Assembly (NCBI RefSeq): GCF_028714775.1
Contig: NZ_JAQTLS010000003.1
Span: 1-64,000 of the forward strand
DNA: 64,000 bases
Reading direction: 5' to 3'
DNA from: Thiothrix sp.
GTDB taxonomy: Bacteria > Pseudomonadota > Gammaproteobacteria > Thiotrichales > Thiotrichaceae
In this document: positions 1 to 10,521 of the stretch, piece by piece
Layout: every line of letters begins with the position of its first letter
Numbering within the stretch: the first letter of the stretch is position 1
Translations under genes and position numbers: made by a program
Notes under the pieces: generated by a model
Told to the model about the DNA's origin: nothing
Databases searched by the model: none
What the model saw: only the letters and a program-made list of their open reading frames with translations

Positions 1-243
1 TGCAGTGGCAGAAAACCTCCGCTTGTGGATGCTGTTTTTATGGCCTCCAAACTTAATCGCTAAGGCAAATGGCAATGTCACCTTGCTGCTGAAAACCGCT
101 GATTAGGAAAATTGTCGTGTACAGAGGATTAGAATGCTATTTTACCTTTGTGAGTGAGCCTGCATAACTCCACTTTGGTTGCTATCACACTGTATGGACA
201 ATAATATTATCACTAAAATATGCACAAAGGACGAGACATTTGC

Positions 244-531
244 ATGAAAATTACCCTGCAAATACCTAGTCAATACTTGCTTGATAAATCAGCCTCTGAA
301 TTTGGCAAACGCATGACTTTGTATGCCGCGCTGATGATGTTTCAAGAAGGTAGCCTGTCGGCAGGTGCTGCATCCGAGTTTGCAGGTGCTGACCATTATA
401 CCTTCATCGCCGAATGCCAGCAGCACAACATCCCACTGGTTGATGAATGCCAGTAGCACAACATCCAACGGGTTAATTTCTCACTAGAAACACTGGATGC
501 GTAACTGGAAGATTTGCGGCGAATACAGTAA
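244..531 (+). pseudogene. UPF0175-family antitoxin-like gene, interrupted by two in-frame stops after an internal 33-nt tandem duplication
   Basis: MKITLQIPSQYLLDKSASEFGKRMTLYAALMMFQEGSLSAGAASEFAG resembles UPF0175 proteins. Same-frame reading continues past TAG (454-456) as HNIQRVNFSLETLDA*LEDLRR. Confidence 0.6.
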
Positions 532-576
532 TGTGAGGAAAATCGTTACTGTACCCACTCCACAGGAGCAACAGCC

Positions 577-825
577 ATGTACACCTTATACAAACTCAAT
601 CCGGCTGACTTGAACGAAAACTTCCTGCAAGCCTTGCAACTGCTTTTCAGCGGAAAAACCATTGAAGTCTCTGTACGAGAGGTGGATGCCGCCAATGAAT
701 CTACCGATATATGGCAAGCGATTCAGCGTTTCCGCCAGAGCATGACCCCCACGGATTACCCTGACAATGAAGACATTTTTGCCAATGTCCGCGACCGTTC
801 GACAGGGCGAGAGGTAGCATTGTGA
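577..825 (+). CDS. probable antitoxin of a VapBC-like pair
   Basis: 82-aa ORF overlapping the downstream PIN-domain ORF by 4 nt. Confidence 0.6.
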   Translation: MYTLYKLNPADLNENFLQALQLLFSGKTIEVSVREVDAANESTDIWQAIQRFRQSMTPTDYPDNEDIFANVRDRSTGREVAL

Positions 826-1241
826 GTATCCGCTATTTATTGGATACCAATATCCTGTCGGAGTCGACGCGCCCGATTCCCGATCCAAAGGTAATGCAAC
901 ACTTACAACAAAAACGCCATCATGTAGCTACTGCCAGCGTTGTTTGGCACGAACTGATGTTTGGCTGCCAACGATTGCCACTATCCCGTAGACGTAGCCA
1001 ACTTGAAACATACTTTCAAGACCTGCTGCTTTCTGGCTTGGTCATTTTGCCCTACACGCAAGCAGCAGCAGAATGGCACGCCACAGAACGGGTTCGCTTA
1101 ACAGCAATTGGACAATCGCCCGCATTTGCCGATGGCATGATTGCAGCCACCGCTCATCAACATGGTCTGATTTTAGTAACCCGTAATGTGGATGATTTCA
1201 GCGGCTTTTTAGGTTTGCAGATCGAAAACTGGTTTGTGTGA
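822..1241 (+). CDS. PIN-domain toxin (VapC-like)
   Basis: YLLDTNILSE N-terminal motif, FADGMIAATAHQHGLILVTRNVDDF C-terminal PIN motif. Confidence 0.85.
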   Translation: MSIRYLLDTNILSESTRPIPDPKVMQHLQQKRHHVATASVVWHELMFGCQRLPLSRRRSQLETYFQDLLLSGLVILPYTQAAAEWHATERVRLTAIGQSPAFADGMIAATAHQHGLILVTRNVDDFSGFLGLQIENWFV

Positions 1242-1247
1242 GGTGCA

Positions 1248-1819
1248 TCACAACACCCGCCGATAAATATCCGCCACCGTCACCCGACATTGCAGCGTGC
1301 TGATTTCCACCACATCCTGCATATCGTGACACTCGGAATAGACCCACTGCTTATCCGCCTGCCGCTGGTATTTTTCCACGCGGCAATAGTCCTGCGCCAC
1401 CAATAAGTATTCCTGCAAAGACGGGATCAGTTGGTAATGGAAGAATTTCAGCCCACGGTCATAGGCTTCGGTAGATGCGGACAGGACTTCGATAATCACC
1501 AGCGGATTCAGCAACACATCGCTGTTTTCATCTTCGTATCGCTCATCGCCGCAAGTCACAACCACATCGGGAAGCTGAACTTGTTGGTTTTGTCGGTGCG
1601 TGTCCTGACCTTCATATCGCTGGAGTACACCCCACAAGGTTTTTCCAGCAGTTGCGCCCCCAATGAAACCACCAGATTGGTAGAAATCTGGTTATGTTCG
1701 CGACTTGCTCCCGCCATTGCGTAGACTTCGCCGTTCAAATATTCGCTTTTGAACTCGGCTTGGCGTTCGTGTTGGAGGTATTCCGCTTCGCTCAATAGGC
1801 AAGCAGGTTGCGCTGGCAT
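1248..1819 (-). pseudogene. Uma2-family (DUF820) endonuclease, frameshifted
   Basis: N-terminal half in one frame (LSEAEYLQHERQAEFKSEYLNGEVYAMAGASREHNQIS), C-terminal half in another (PDVVVTCGDERYEDENSDVLLNPLVIIEVLS). A 1-nt loss at about 1570 explains the split. Confidence 0.75.
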
Positions 1820-1930
1820 GGTTCACGTCCTTAAATCACTACTGCCGAACATAGCACGGCTGGCAAGCTGTCGCCATCTCGACGGAAACGCTGTGGTCGG
1901 CAAGCGCATCAAACTGTATGCTGCTCGCCT

Positions 1931-2362
1931 TCACATACTCCTTTTAAACACCGCCAGCAGTTTCTGACACCGCGTAGGATTGGCAAAAAACGTTTTGTCC
2001 ATCAATGAGGTATTCAAAAAGTCGCTATAGCCGGGGATCGCCAGCGCCTCTTCCCCATCCAGATTATGGAAACCCATCGACCAATCGGGGAATTGCCGTT
2101 CTGCCTGTTCCCCCTGCAACAAGGTGAGCAGTCCCCGGTGTCGCAGGTCGTGGCTTATTTTGGTGTAAAGCGCCCGCACTGTTTGCTCTTCACCCTCCAG
2201 CACCTGCATAAAGTTGCCGTCTTTGTAGAGCAGCATCCCGCTAACGCCCAGCCGGGTATTATTTTCTCTGGCTTTCGCCAGCAATTCGAGTAACTCAGCC
2301 TGTGAGAACAATTCATCAGCAGAACTTGCATAGACAAGAAAGAACATCGGTTTCCTCCCCAA
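1931..2362 (-). CDS. BLUF-domain protein (FAD blue-light sensor)
   Basis: FFLVYASSADELFSQAELLELLAKARENNTRLGVSGMLLYKDGNFMQVLEGEEQTVRALY...RHRGLLTLLQGEQAERQFPDWSMGF. The expected Tyr, Asn and Gln positions are present. Confidence 0.85.
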   Translation of the reverse strand: MGRKPMFFLVYASSADELFSQAELLELLAKARENNTRLGVSGMLLYKDGNFMQVLEGEEQTVRALYTKISHDLRHRGLLTLLQGEQAERQFPDWSMGFHNLDGEEALAIPGYSDFLNTSLMDKTFFANPTRCQKLLAVFKRSM

Positions 2363-2442
2363 TAGGGTTATTGTTAAAAATTATGTAGAATCACCTAGCT
2401 GCAAATCTTACAACCGACAACCCAAAAAAGTAACCAACCCCA

Positions 2443-2805
2443 ATGAACTTAAGCATTACCGACCTGCTGAGCCAGCTTTCCACCCACCCCACCCAACTCG
2501 ATTTCGCCAGCGTGATCGCCAGCATCGAAGCGCATTACACCTACACCCCGCAAGCCTTCAGCAATGGCATCGGTGAGGATTGCGTCATCAGCCCCGCCGG
2601 AACCAACGCTGGCTCGTGCAAAGTATTCGCGTTTGGGCAACTGCAAGGGCTTTCCGAACAGCAAACGCTGCTCCTTTTCGGCGAACATTACCGCAAAGTG
2701 CTGGCAACGCCAGACGAAACCGACCATGCCAATATCCGCACCTTCATGCGTCACGGTTGGGCGGGCATCCACTTTGACGGCGTGGCACTGCAAACCAAGG
2801 CATAA
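2443..2805 (+). CDS. HopJ type III effector-family protein
   Basis: Short protein with IEAHYTYTPQAFSNG...NAGSCKVFAFGQLQGLSEQQTLLLFGEHYR, typical of the HopJ family. Confidence 0.8.
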   Translation: MNLSITDLLSQLSTHPTQLDFASVIASIEAHYTYTPQAFSNGIGEDCVISPAGTNAGSCKVFAFGQLQGLSEQQTLLLFGEHYRKVLATPDETDHANIRTFMRHGWAGIHFDGVALQTKA

Positions 2806-2814
2806 GGAGCGATT

Positions 2815-3483
2815 ATGGACTATTTACCTGCTTTCGAAGTTGAACCCACCTCCCCCGCTACTGCCAGCGTCATCTGGCTGCACGGTTTAGGCGCGGACGG
2901 GTACGACTTTGAACCCATCATCCCGGCATTGGGATTACCGCCGGAACTCGCCATCCGTTTCATTTTCCCGCACGCGCCCGCAATTCCTGTGACCGTCAAT
3001 GGCGGTTATGTGATGCCCGCGTGGTATGACATTCTGGAAGTGGAACTTGAGCGCAAGGTGGATGTGGCGCAACTGGAGACATCTGCCCGCGACATCGGCA
3101 AGCTGATCGGGCGCGAAATTGCACGCGGCATTCCCAGCGAACGTATTGTTATTGCGGGCTTTTCGCAAGGCGGCGCAGTGGCGTATCACGTGGCACTGAG
3201 CTACCCCCAACCACTGGCGGGTTTGCTGGCGCTGTCGACGTACCTTGCCACGGCGGATACCCTCGAACCCAATGCTGCCAACGCGCAGTTACCGATCCAT
3301 ATTTTCCACGGCAGGCAAGATTCCATCGTGCCGGAGTTGCTGGCACTCAAGGCATACCGCTGGCTGAGTGCCAAAGGCTACCAACCCGCGTACTCAGAAT
3401 ACCCGCTGGGGCATAATGTATTCCCGGAAGAAATCGCGGAGATTGGGCGGTGTTTATGTGCGTGGTTGTTAGCCGCGACATAA
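2815..3483 (+). CDS. carboxylesterase / alpha-beta hydrolase
   Basis: WLHGLGADGYDFEP, GFSQGGAVAYHVALSYP, IFHGRQDSIVP, GHNV catalytic motifs. Confidence 0.9.
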   Translation: MDYLPAFEVEPTSPATASVIWLHGLGADGYDFEPIIPALGLPPELAIRFIFPHAPAIPVTVNGGYVMPAWYDILEVELERKVDVAQLETSARDIGKLIGREIARGIPSERIVIAGFSQGGAVAYHVALSYPQPLAGLLALSTYLATADTLEPNAANAQLPIHIFHGRQDSIVPELLALKAYRWLSAKGYQPAYSEYPLGHNVFPEEIAEIGRCLCAWLLAAT

Positions 3484-3536
3484 CGCTAGAATGTGCTAGC
3501 ATTAACGCATTAACTCAACATATTCGGAACGCTAGT

Positions 3537-5009
3537 ATGAAACCACGTAACAACAGAATCGGCGGCTGCCGTGTCGGAGCTGTACCCCCAGATGCCAAAC
3601 GCCGCAAGGTCGGGCGTGCCGCTGAAAAGCCTTTGCCGCCCAAGGTTGATTTACGCCCTTACCTGACATCTGTTGAAGAACAAGTGGGTAATAGCTGCGT
3701 AGCCAATGCCTGCGCTGGGGCGTATGAATACCTCGCCAAACGCAATTTGGGGGAAGCGGCTGATGTTAGCCGCCTGTTCATTTACTACAACGCCCGCCTT
3801 GAAGACGAGGATGTTGAGGAAGACGAGGGAACCTCCATGCAATCCGCCATTGAGGGGCTGAAAAAATACGGGGCGTGCCGCGAAGACCTGTGGCCCAACG
3901 ATGAAGATTCCATTACTGCCGAACCCGTGGAAGACGCCTACCAACACGGTGCGCGTTTCAAAATCGCCGAAGCGGAATATGTCGAAACCGATTTGGATTT
4001 GTATCGGCACACGCTGGCAGAGGGCTACCCGATTGCGTTTTGCCTGAATACGTTCACCTCATTCGACGATGCCACTGAGAATCGTGGGCGCGTCCCCGTC
4101 CCCAAAAAGGCAGAACAAGTGCGCGAAGAGCACGGTTGGCACGCTATGCTGTGCGTTGGCTACTTGGACAAAGACCAAATGTTCATCGTGCGGAACTCAT
4201 GGGGCAACGAATGGGGCGACAACGGTTACTGTTATATTCCCTATAAATATGTCATCCACGAAGACCTCAATGGGCATGACACATGGGTTGTAAAATCCGT
4301 GGAAGATTTGGATTTTAGCGCTGATATAGAATCCGATGACGATGGCTCTTATTTTGCAGAAGAGGGTTCCATCCAATTGTTTGACTTCTATGTTGCCACC
4401 GAAAAGGTTGAAGAGTTTGCCACTGCCCTCGAAAAATTATGTGACAAATATGACAACGAAGAAGAGTTCTATTTCGATTACGAGGAAAGCGAAGAAGACG
4501 GTGTTACTTACGCAATTATTAGCAACTTTGATATATCACTGGACGACCCTGAAACATTTTTGGAAAAGCTGGACGAGCTTTGTAAAAAATGGGCGGATGA
4601 TGAAAATTACAACTTCAGCATAGAAGGTTACGACGACGCCGAAGAAGAATCTGACGAGGAATCCGAAGACGAAACTGAGGAAGAAGAGGAGGAAGACACC
4701 GAAGAAGAGAGCGAGGATAAAACGGAGGAAGACGATTCCGAAGAGGCTTCCGTCATTTTAACTGACTTCTACATCTATACCGAAAACGGCGAAACGGTGG
4801 TAGGAAAGATAGAGAAACTCTGTTCCAAACACACCACCGACGACGACTACGCGATTGAATGGGAAGAAGATGAGGACGAAAACGGAACCTATGTCTCGTT
4901 TACCACCTTTGAAGTCACCCCCGACGACGAGGAAGCGTTCCTGACTGCGCTGGAAGCCTTGTGCGAAAAGCTGGCGGATGAGAACGGCTATAACTGGGAA
5001 CAAGCGTAA
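3537..5009 (+). CDS. C1-family papain-like cysteine peptidase with highly acidic duplicated C-terminal domain
   Basis: QVGNSCVANACAGAYEY (Cys), HGWHAMLCVGY (His), RNSWGNEWGDNGYCYIP (Asn). Two homologous Asp/Glu-rich domains lie C-terminal. Confidence 0.85.
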   Translation: MKPRNNRIGGCRVGAVPPDAKRRKVGRAAEKPLPPKVDLRPYLTSVEEQVGNSCVANACAGAYEYLAKRNLGEAADVSRLFIYYNARLEDEDVEEDEGTSMQSAIEGLKKYGACREDLWPNDEDSITAEPVEDAYQHGARFKIAEAEYVETDLDLYRHTLAEGYPIAFCLNTFTSFDDATENRGRVPVPKKAEQVREEHGWHAMLCVGYLDKDQMFIVRNSWGNEWGDNGYCYIPYKYVIHEDLNGHDTWVVKSVEDLDFSADIESDDDGSYFAEEGSIQLFDFYVATEKVEEFATALEKLCDKYDNEEEFYFDYEESEEDGVTYAIISNFDISLDDPETFLEKLDELCKKWADDENYNFSIEGYDDAEEESDEESEDETEEEEEEDTEEESEDKTEEDDSEEASVILTDFYIYTENGETVVGKIEKLCSKHTTDDDYAIEWEEDEDENGTYVSFTTFEVTPDDEEAFLTALEALCEKLADENGYNWEQA

Positions 5010-5055
5010 GCAAATCCCCCACAAGCAGACTGCCAAGTGCGCTAATTTGCGGTAA

Positions 5056-6459
<1,404 letters not shown>

Positions 6460-6461
6460 TT

Positions 6462-7616
6462 ATGTCCGGTATGTTTGGTGATATTTCGGTTGAAGAATTC
6501 CTGCGTGATTATTGGCAGAAAAAACCACTGCTGATCCGGCAAGCGCTCCCCGGTTTCCAATCCCCCATTACGCAGGATGAATTGGCGGGCTTGGCGTGTG
6601 AAACCGACGCTTCGCGCATCGTGATTGAGAAAGGTGGCAAATGCCCGTGGGAAGTACGGCATGGCGCATTTGATGACGACAGTTTTGCCGATTTGCCGGA
6701 AACGCATTGGACACTGCTGGTCAACGATACCGACCAGCATCTGCCGGAGTTGAAAGCGGTGATGGAACCGTTCCGTTTCATCCCTGACTGGCGCGTAGAT
6801 GATTTAATGATCAGCTTCGCGGTGGAAGGCGGTTCGGTCGGGCCACACATGGACAATTACGATGTGTTCCTGATCCAAGCGCAAGGCCAACGCCGCTGGC
6901 AAATCACTACCCAACCCGCAACCCCGGATAATTTCCTGCCTGACCTTGAATTGCGCATCATGCGTGAATTTCAGCCTGAACAGGAATGGGTCGTTAACCC
7001 CGGCGACATGCTTTACCTGCCGCCCAATGTGCCGCATTACGGCGTGGCGTTGAACGAATGCATGACCTATTCGGTCGGTTTCCGCGCCCCCTTGCAGTCC
7101 GACATGCTGGAAAAGCTGGTGGATGATTTGCTGGAAGAACCGCGCCTCCAGCAACGTTTCCGTGACGAGGGACGCAGTTTGCAGGAACATCCGGGCGAAT
7201 TGACCGAAGCAGATATGGATCGCCTGATTGATTTCGTGCTGGATGCATTGCCGCAGGATACCCACGCCTTACAAAAATGGCTTGGCAAATATTTAAGCGA
7301 ACCAAAAGCCGATGCTGAAGCACCAGAGCCTAGCGACATCAGCAAAGCAGAGCTGGCAAAACTTATTACCCGTAAAAAAACCTTTGAGAAAACACCGAAT
7401 ATTCGCTTCCTTTATTTCTTATCTGGCAGCGACATCTATTTTTTCACGAATGGCCTGCAACATATTTTGCCCATTGAACAGCTTGATTTTGTCCGTTTCT
7501 TATGCAGCAGCAACCAATACAAGCACGCGGGGTATAAAGACTTGCTGCAAAACAAGGAATATCTCGATCTTTTCCTTACGTTAATCCAAGAAGGCTTGAT
7601 TTACATCAATGAATAG
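6462..7616 (+). CDS. JmjC/cupin-4 ribosomal protein hydroxylase (RoxA/YcfD-like)
   Basis: FLRDYWQKKPLLIRQA, GSVGPHMDNYDVFLIQAQGQRRWQI, MLYLPPNVPHYGVA. Confidence 0.9.
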   Translation: MSGMFGDISVEEFLRDYWQKKPLLIRQALPGFQSPITQDELAGLACETDASRIVIEKGGKCPWEVRHGAFDDDSFADLPETHWTLLVNDTDQHLPELKAVMEPFRFIPDWRVDDLMISFAVEGGSVGPHMDNYDVFLIQAQGQRRWQITTQPATPDNFLPDLELRIMREFQPEQEWVVNPGDMLYLPPNVPHYGVALNECMTYSVGFRAPLQSDMLEKLVDDLLEEPRLQQRFRDEGRSLQEHPGELTEADMDRLIDFVLDALPQDTHALQKWLGKYLSEPKADAEAPEPSDISKAELAKLITRKKTFEKTPNIRFLYFLSGSDIYFFTNGLQHILPIEQLDFVRFLCSSNQYKHAGYKDLLQNKEYLDLFLTLIQEGLIYINE

Positions 7617-7712
7617 CATGTACAAATATGCATCACCCCTGCGGCCTCATTAGTAAATTATATACCGTTCATCGGAAATTCAGGCATAGCCTAATAGACT
7701 AACATCATAAAC

Positions 7713-7758
7713 ATTTCTATCAACATATTGCATGAGGGGCTATCATGTTGATAGAAAT
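7713..7758. promoter_or_regulatory. 14-bp perfect inverted repeat (ATTTCTATCAACAT-18 nt-ATGTTGATAGAAAT)
   Basis: Exact reverse-complement arms at 7713-7726 and 7745-7758, directly upstream of the 7796 CDS. Confidence 0.7.
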
Positions 7759-7795
7759 AAATGATGGCTTGATTTTTTATTAACAGGGGAAACGT

Positions 7796-8095
7796 ATGGG
7801 TTGCAAGAAATCCATTTTAATTGCTGTGGGCGGCCTCATGGTCGCCAGCGCAGTGGTACTATCACTTCCGTCCATTGCGAATGCGGCGGACTCACAGTAC
7901 AAAATTGCAATGAAGCGCTCGAATCCTAGCGATCCGATCAGCCGCGACGGAATTTTGTCCGCAGTAAACGACAAGTACAAAGGGCGCATCCTGTCCGTGC
8001 AAGAAAAACCATCTCCCAGCACGCCGGATTGCCACATTGTACGTATGTTATCACTCACTGGCGAATACATGACCATTCGGGTGGCGTGTGATTGA
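7796..8095 (+). CDS. small secreted protein, possibly PepSY-like
   Basis: Signal peptide ending SIANA; GILSAVNDKYKGRILSVQE... Confidence 0.55.
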   Translation: MGCKKSILIAVGGLMVASAVVLSLPSIANAADSQYKIAMKRSNPSDPISRDGILSAVNDKYKGRILSVQEKPSPSTPDCHIVRMLSLTGEYMTIRVACD

Positions 8096-8139
8096 TGACG
8101 AAAAACTAGGCAGGCAAGCAGAGTAGCTTGCTTAAGCGA

Positions 8140-8178
8140 ATGCCCGGAAGTTGAGGGACTTTCCGGGCATTTGTTTTT
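8140..8178 (+). terminator. intrinsic terminator
   Basis: ATGCCCGGAA...TTCCGGGCAT stem followed by TTGTTTTT. Confidence 0.85.
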
Positions 8179-8310
8179 AGGGATAAATAATAATGATGGT
8201 TTTTTATTCTGGATAAGCTAGTGTATAATTTGGGCTGACCTGTTGCCGCGACCTACTTAGCGGACTGGGAAGGGTATTTTGCTTGCTGACTAACCATAAA
8301 GATTGCTGTT

Positions 8311-9012
8311 ATGCGCGTACTCATAGTTGAAGATGAAAAAATTATCCGCGAACAAGTGGCCGATGACCTGAAGAAAAACGGCTTCACTGTTGATGTGGCA
8401 GCAGACTACTCACAGGGGCTGTACGTTGCCCTTGAGTATCCTATTGATGTCGCCGTCATTGACTTAGGGCTACCCAGTACCAAGGGCGCTGCGGTCAACA
8501 ACGAGCTGGGGCTGGAAATCATCCGCACCGTCCGGGCGAAAAATAAGGACTATCCAATCATCATCCTGACCGCCCGCGACCGCTGGCAGCACAAGGTTGA
8601 AGGGTTGGAAGCCGGGGCTGACGATTACGTCACCAAACCGTTCCACACGGAAGAACTGATTGCCCGTTTGCGTGTCCAACTTCGGCGCACAGGACGCTGG
8701 ACACAAGCCGAACTGAGCTGCGGCCCAATCCGCTTGAACACGTCCGAACAGCGTGTTTACGTCAATAATGACGAAATCACCCTAACGGCTTACGAATACC
8801 GGGTGCTGGAACACCTGATGCTCCATGCGGGTGAAGTCGTGTCGAAAACACGCCTGACAGACAGCCTGTATGAAGAAGATGCCGACCGTGACAGTAACGT
8901 CATTGAGGTCTTTATCCGCCGTTTGCGCATCAAGCTTGACCCTGAAGATAGCCTCAAGCCGATTGAAACCCTGCGTGGACGCGGCTACCGCTTTACCCTG
9001 TCGCGTAGCTAG
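8311..9012 (+). CDS. OmpR/PhoP-family response regulator
   Basis: LIVEDEKIIREQ, AVIDLGLP, DYVTKPFHTEEL, C-terminal wHTH RGRGYRFTL. Confidence 0.93.
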   Translation: MRVLIVEDEKIIREQVADDLKKNGFTVDVAADYSQGLYVALEYPIDVAVIDLGLPSTKGAAVNNELGLEIIRTVRAKNKDYPIIILTARDRWQHKVEGLEAGADDYVTKPFHTEELIARLRVQLRRTGRWTQAELSCGPIRLNTSEQRVYVNNDEITLTAYEYRVLEHLMLHAGEVVSKTRLTDSLYEEDADRDSNVIEVFIRRLRIKLDPEDSLKPIETLRGRGYRFTLSRS

Positions 9013-9051
9013 GGCGGGCTGAGCACCGAACAACCCCAAAAAGTCCAAATC

Positions 9052-10515
9052 ATGATCAGATCATTAAGAAGTCGGCAATTAATCAGTGGTTTTGGTGTCA
9101 TCATGGTCGGTATCGTGATGCTCGGCAGTATGCTGCACTGGTTTTCTTATCGCTATAAAATTGACCAGAAACAAGATGAACTGACTGAAATTTCCTACAA
9201 TGTGCTGGGCTATTTGGAATTTCAGGATGGCAAATTTTCGGTAGTCGACGACCCTGAAATCAAGGGCAAAGTCGAACACATGGTTGACCAATACGGGCTG
9301 CGTGATCCTGGGTTAGGGAAATTTTCTTACGTCATCGACTCCTCAACCTCCGAAGTTGTCTGGAGCGCAACCAGCACCAAAAACCCTAACGATGTAAGCA
9401 ATCCAGACCAGTTCCTCTACTTTGATCTTGATGACCATCAAAGTAACTTCAAGCCTTTTTTCTCGCAGAAAAAACCACGCCCCCCCAAAGACAAGAAAGC
9501 ACTTGAGAGCAACCCGCAACGCCAACAGTTATACAACCAAGAATACCTGTTGTCTGCGCAAAACTTCTACATGAAGCCCTATGGCAGCTACCAATTTATC
9601 GTCGGCATTTCGATTGCTGACGTTGAAAAGGAAATGCAGGCCATGCGCCGCAGCATTGCCATCCTGTTGTTCTTTTCCGCAGTACTGGTCTTGATTGCCC
9701 AATTGGCCTTGAGCTTCTGGGTGGTTGCCCCGATCAAAGAGTTTGAGGATGAAGTCAAATCCATCGAAGCGGGCGAAAAAGAAACCATCGGCGACCAGTA
9801 CCCCGAGGAATTGATCCCCATCAAGAATGCCTTGAACGGCTTGCTGGGTTACGAAAAAGGCCAAAAACAACGTTACAAGGATTCACTCGACGACCTTGCG
9901 CACAGCCTAAAAACACCGCTGGCAGCGATGCAGAACCAGCTTGACCAGTTGAACCGGGAAGCCAGCAACAACCCGAACGCACCACCGGGATTGAAGGTGT
10001 TGGGCATACAAATCGAGCGGATGCACGAAATTATTGCCCACCAGTTACGCAAGGCAATGGTCACAAACCAAGGCGCAATGCTGATGGCGCAACCCGTGCG
10101 TCCGGTATTGTTCCGCCTGCGTGATACCCTGCAAAAGGTTTACCGCGACAAGCCGTTTGAATTCCGCCTCAACGTGGATGAATACGCCAAATGCCGCATG
10201 GATGCCGAAGACATGATGGAACTGTTTGGCAACCTGCTGAACAATGCCTGCCGCTTCTGCAAAGACCTCGTGGAAATTTCCGCCCACCATGAAAACAATA
10301 TGCTGGTCATCGACATTGACGATGACGGCATGGGTTTCCCAACCGATAACCCCGCCAAGCTGTTGCAACGCGGCGTGCGCGAAGACAGCAAGACTGACGG
10401 GCAAGGCATTGGACTAGCGGTCAGTACCGAAATCATTTCAGCGATCGGCGGCAAAATTGAGCTGCTGGTTTCACCGTATGTCGGGGCGCGTGTGCGCTTA
10501 CACCTGCCGATCTGA
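9052..10515 (+). CDS. PhoQ-like sensor histidine kinase
   Basis: Two TM segments, DDLAHSLKTPLAAMQNQ H-box, GNLLNNACRF N-box, GQGIGLAVSTEI G-box. Confidence 0.92.
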   Translation: MIRSLRSRQLISGFGVIMVGIVMLGSMLHWFSYRYKIDQKQDELTEISYNVLGYLEFQDGKFSVVDDPEIKGKVEHMVDQYGLRDPGLGKFSYVIDSSTSEVVWSATSTKNPNDVSNPDQFLYFDLDDHQSNFKPFFSQKKPRPPKDKKALESNPQRQQLYNQEYLLSAQNFYMKPYGSYQFIVGISIADVEKEMQAMRRSIAILLFFSAVLVLIAQLALSFWVVAPIKEFEDEVKSIEAGEKETIGDQYPEELIPIKNALNGLLGYEKGQKQRYKDSLDDLAHSLKTPLAAMQNQLDQLNREASNNPNAPPGLKVLGIQIERMHEIIAHQLRKAMVTNQGAMLMAQPVRPVLFRLRDTLQKVYRDKPFEFRLNVDEYAKCRMDAEDMMELFGNLLNNACRFCKDLVEISAHHENNMLVIDIDDDGMGFPTDNPAKLLQRGVREDSKTDGQGIGLAVSTEIISAIGGKIELLVSPYVGARVRLHLPI

Positions 10516-10521
10516 GTCAGC

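Noticed and set aside
1-110. Possible tail of an upstream CDS
   Set aside because: More than one frame could be read (for example ...AENLRLWMLFLWPPN or ...KPPLVDAVFMASKLNR) and none could be assigned to a family.
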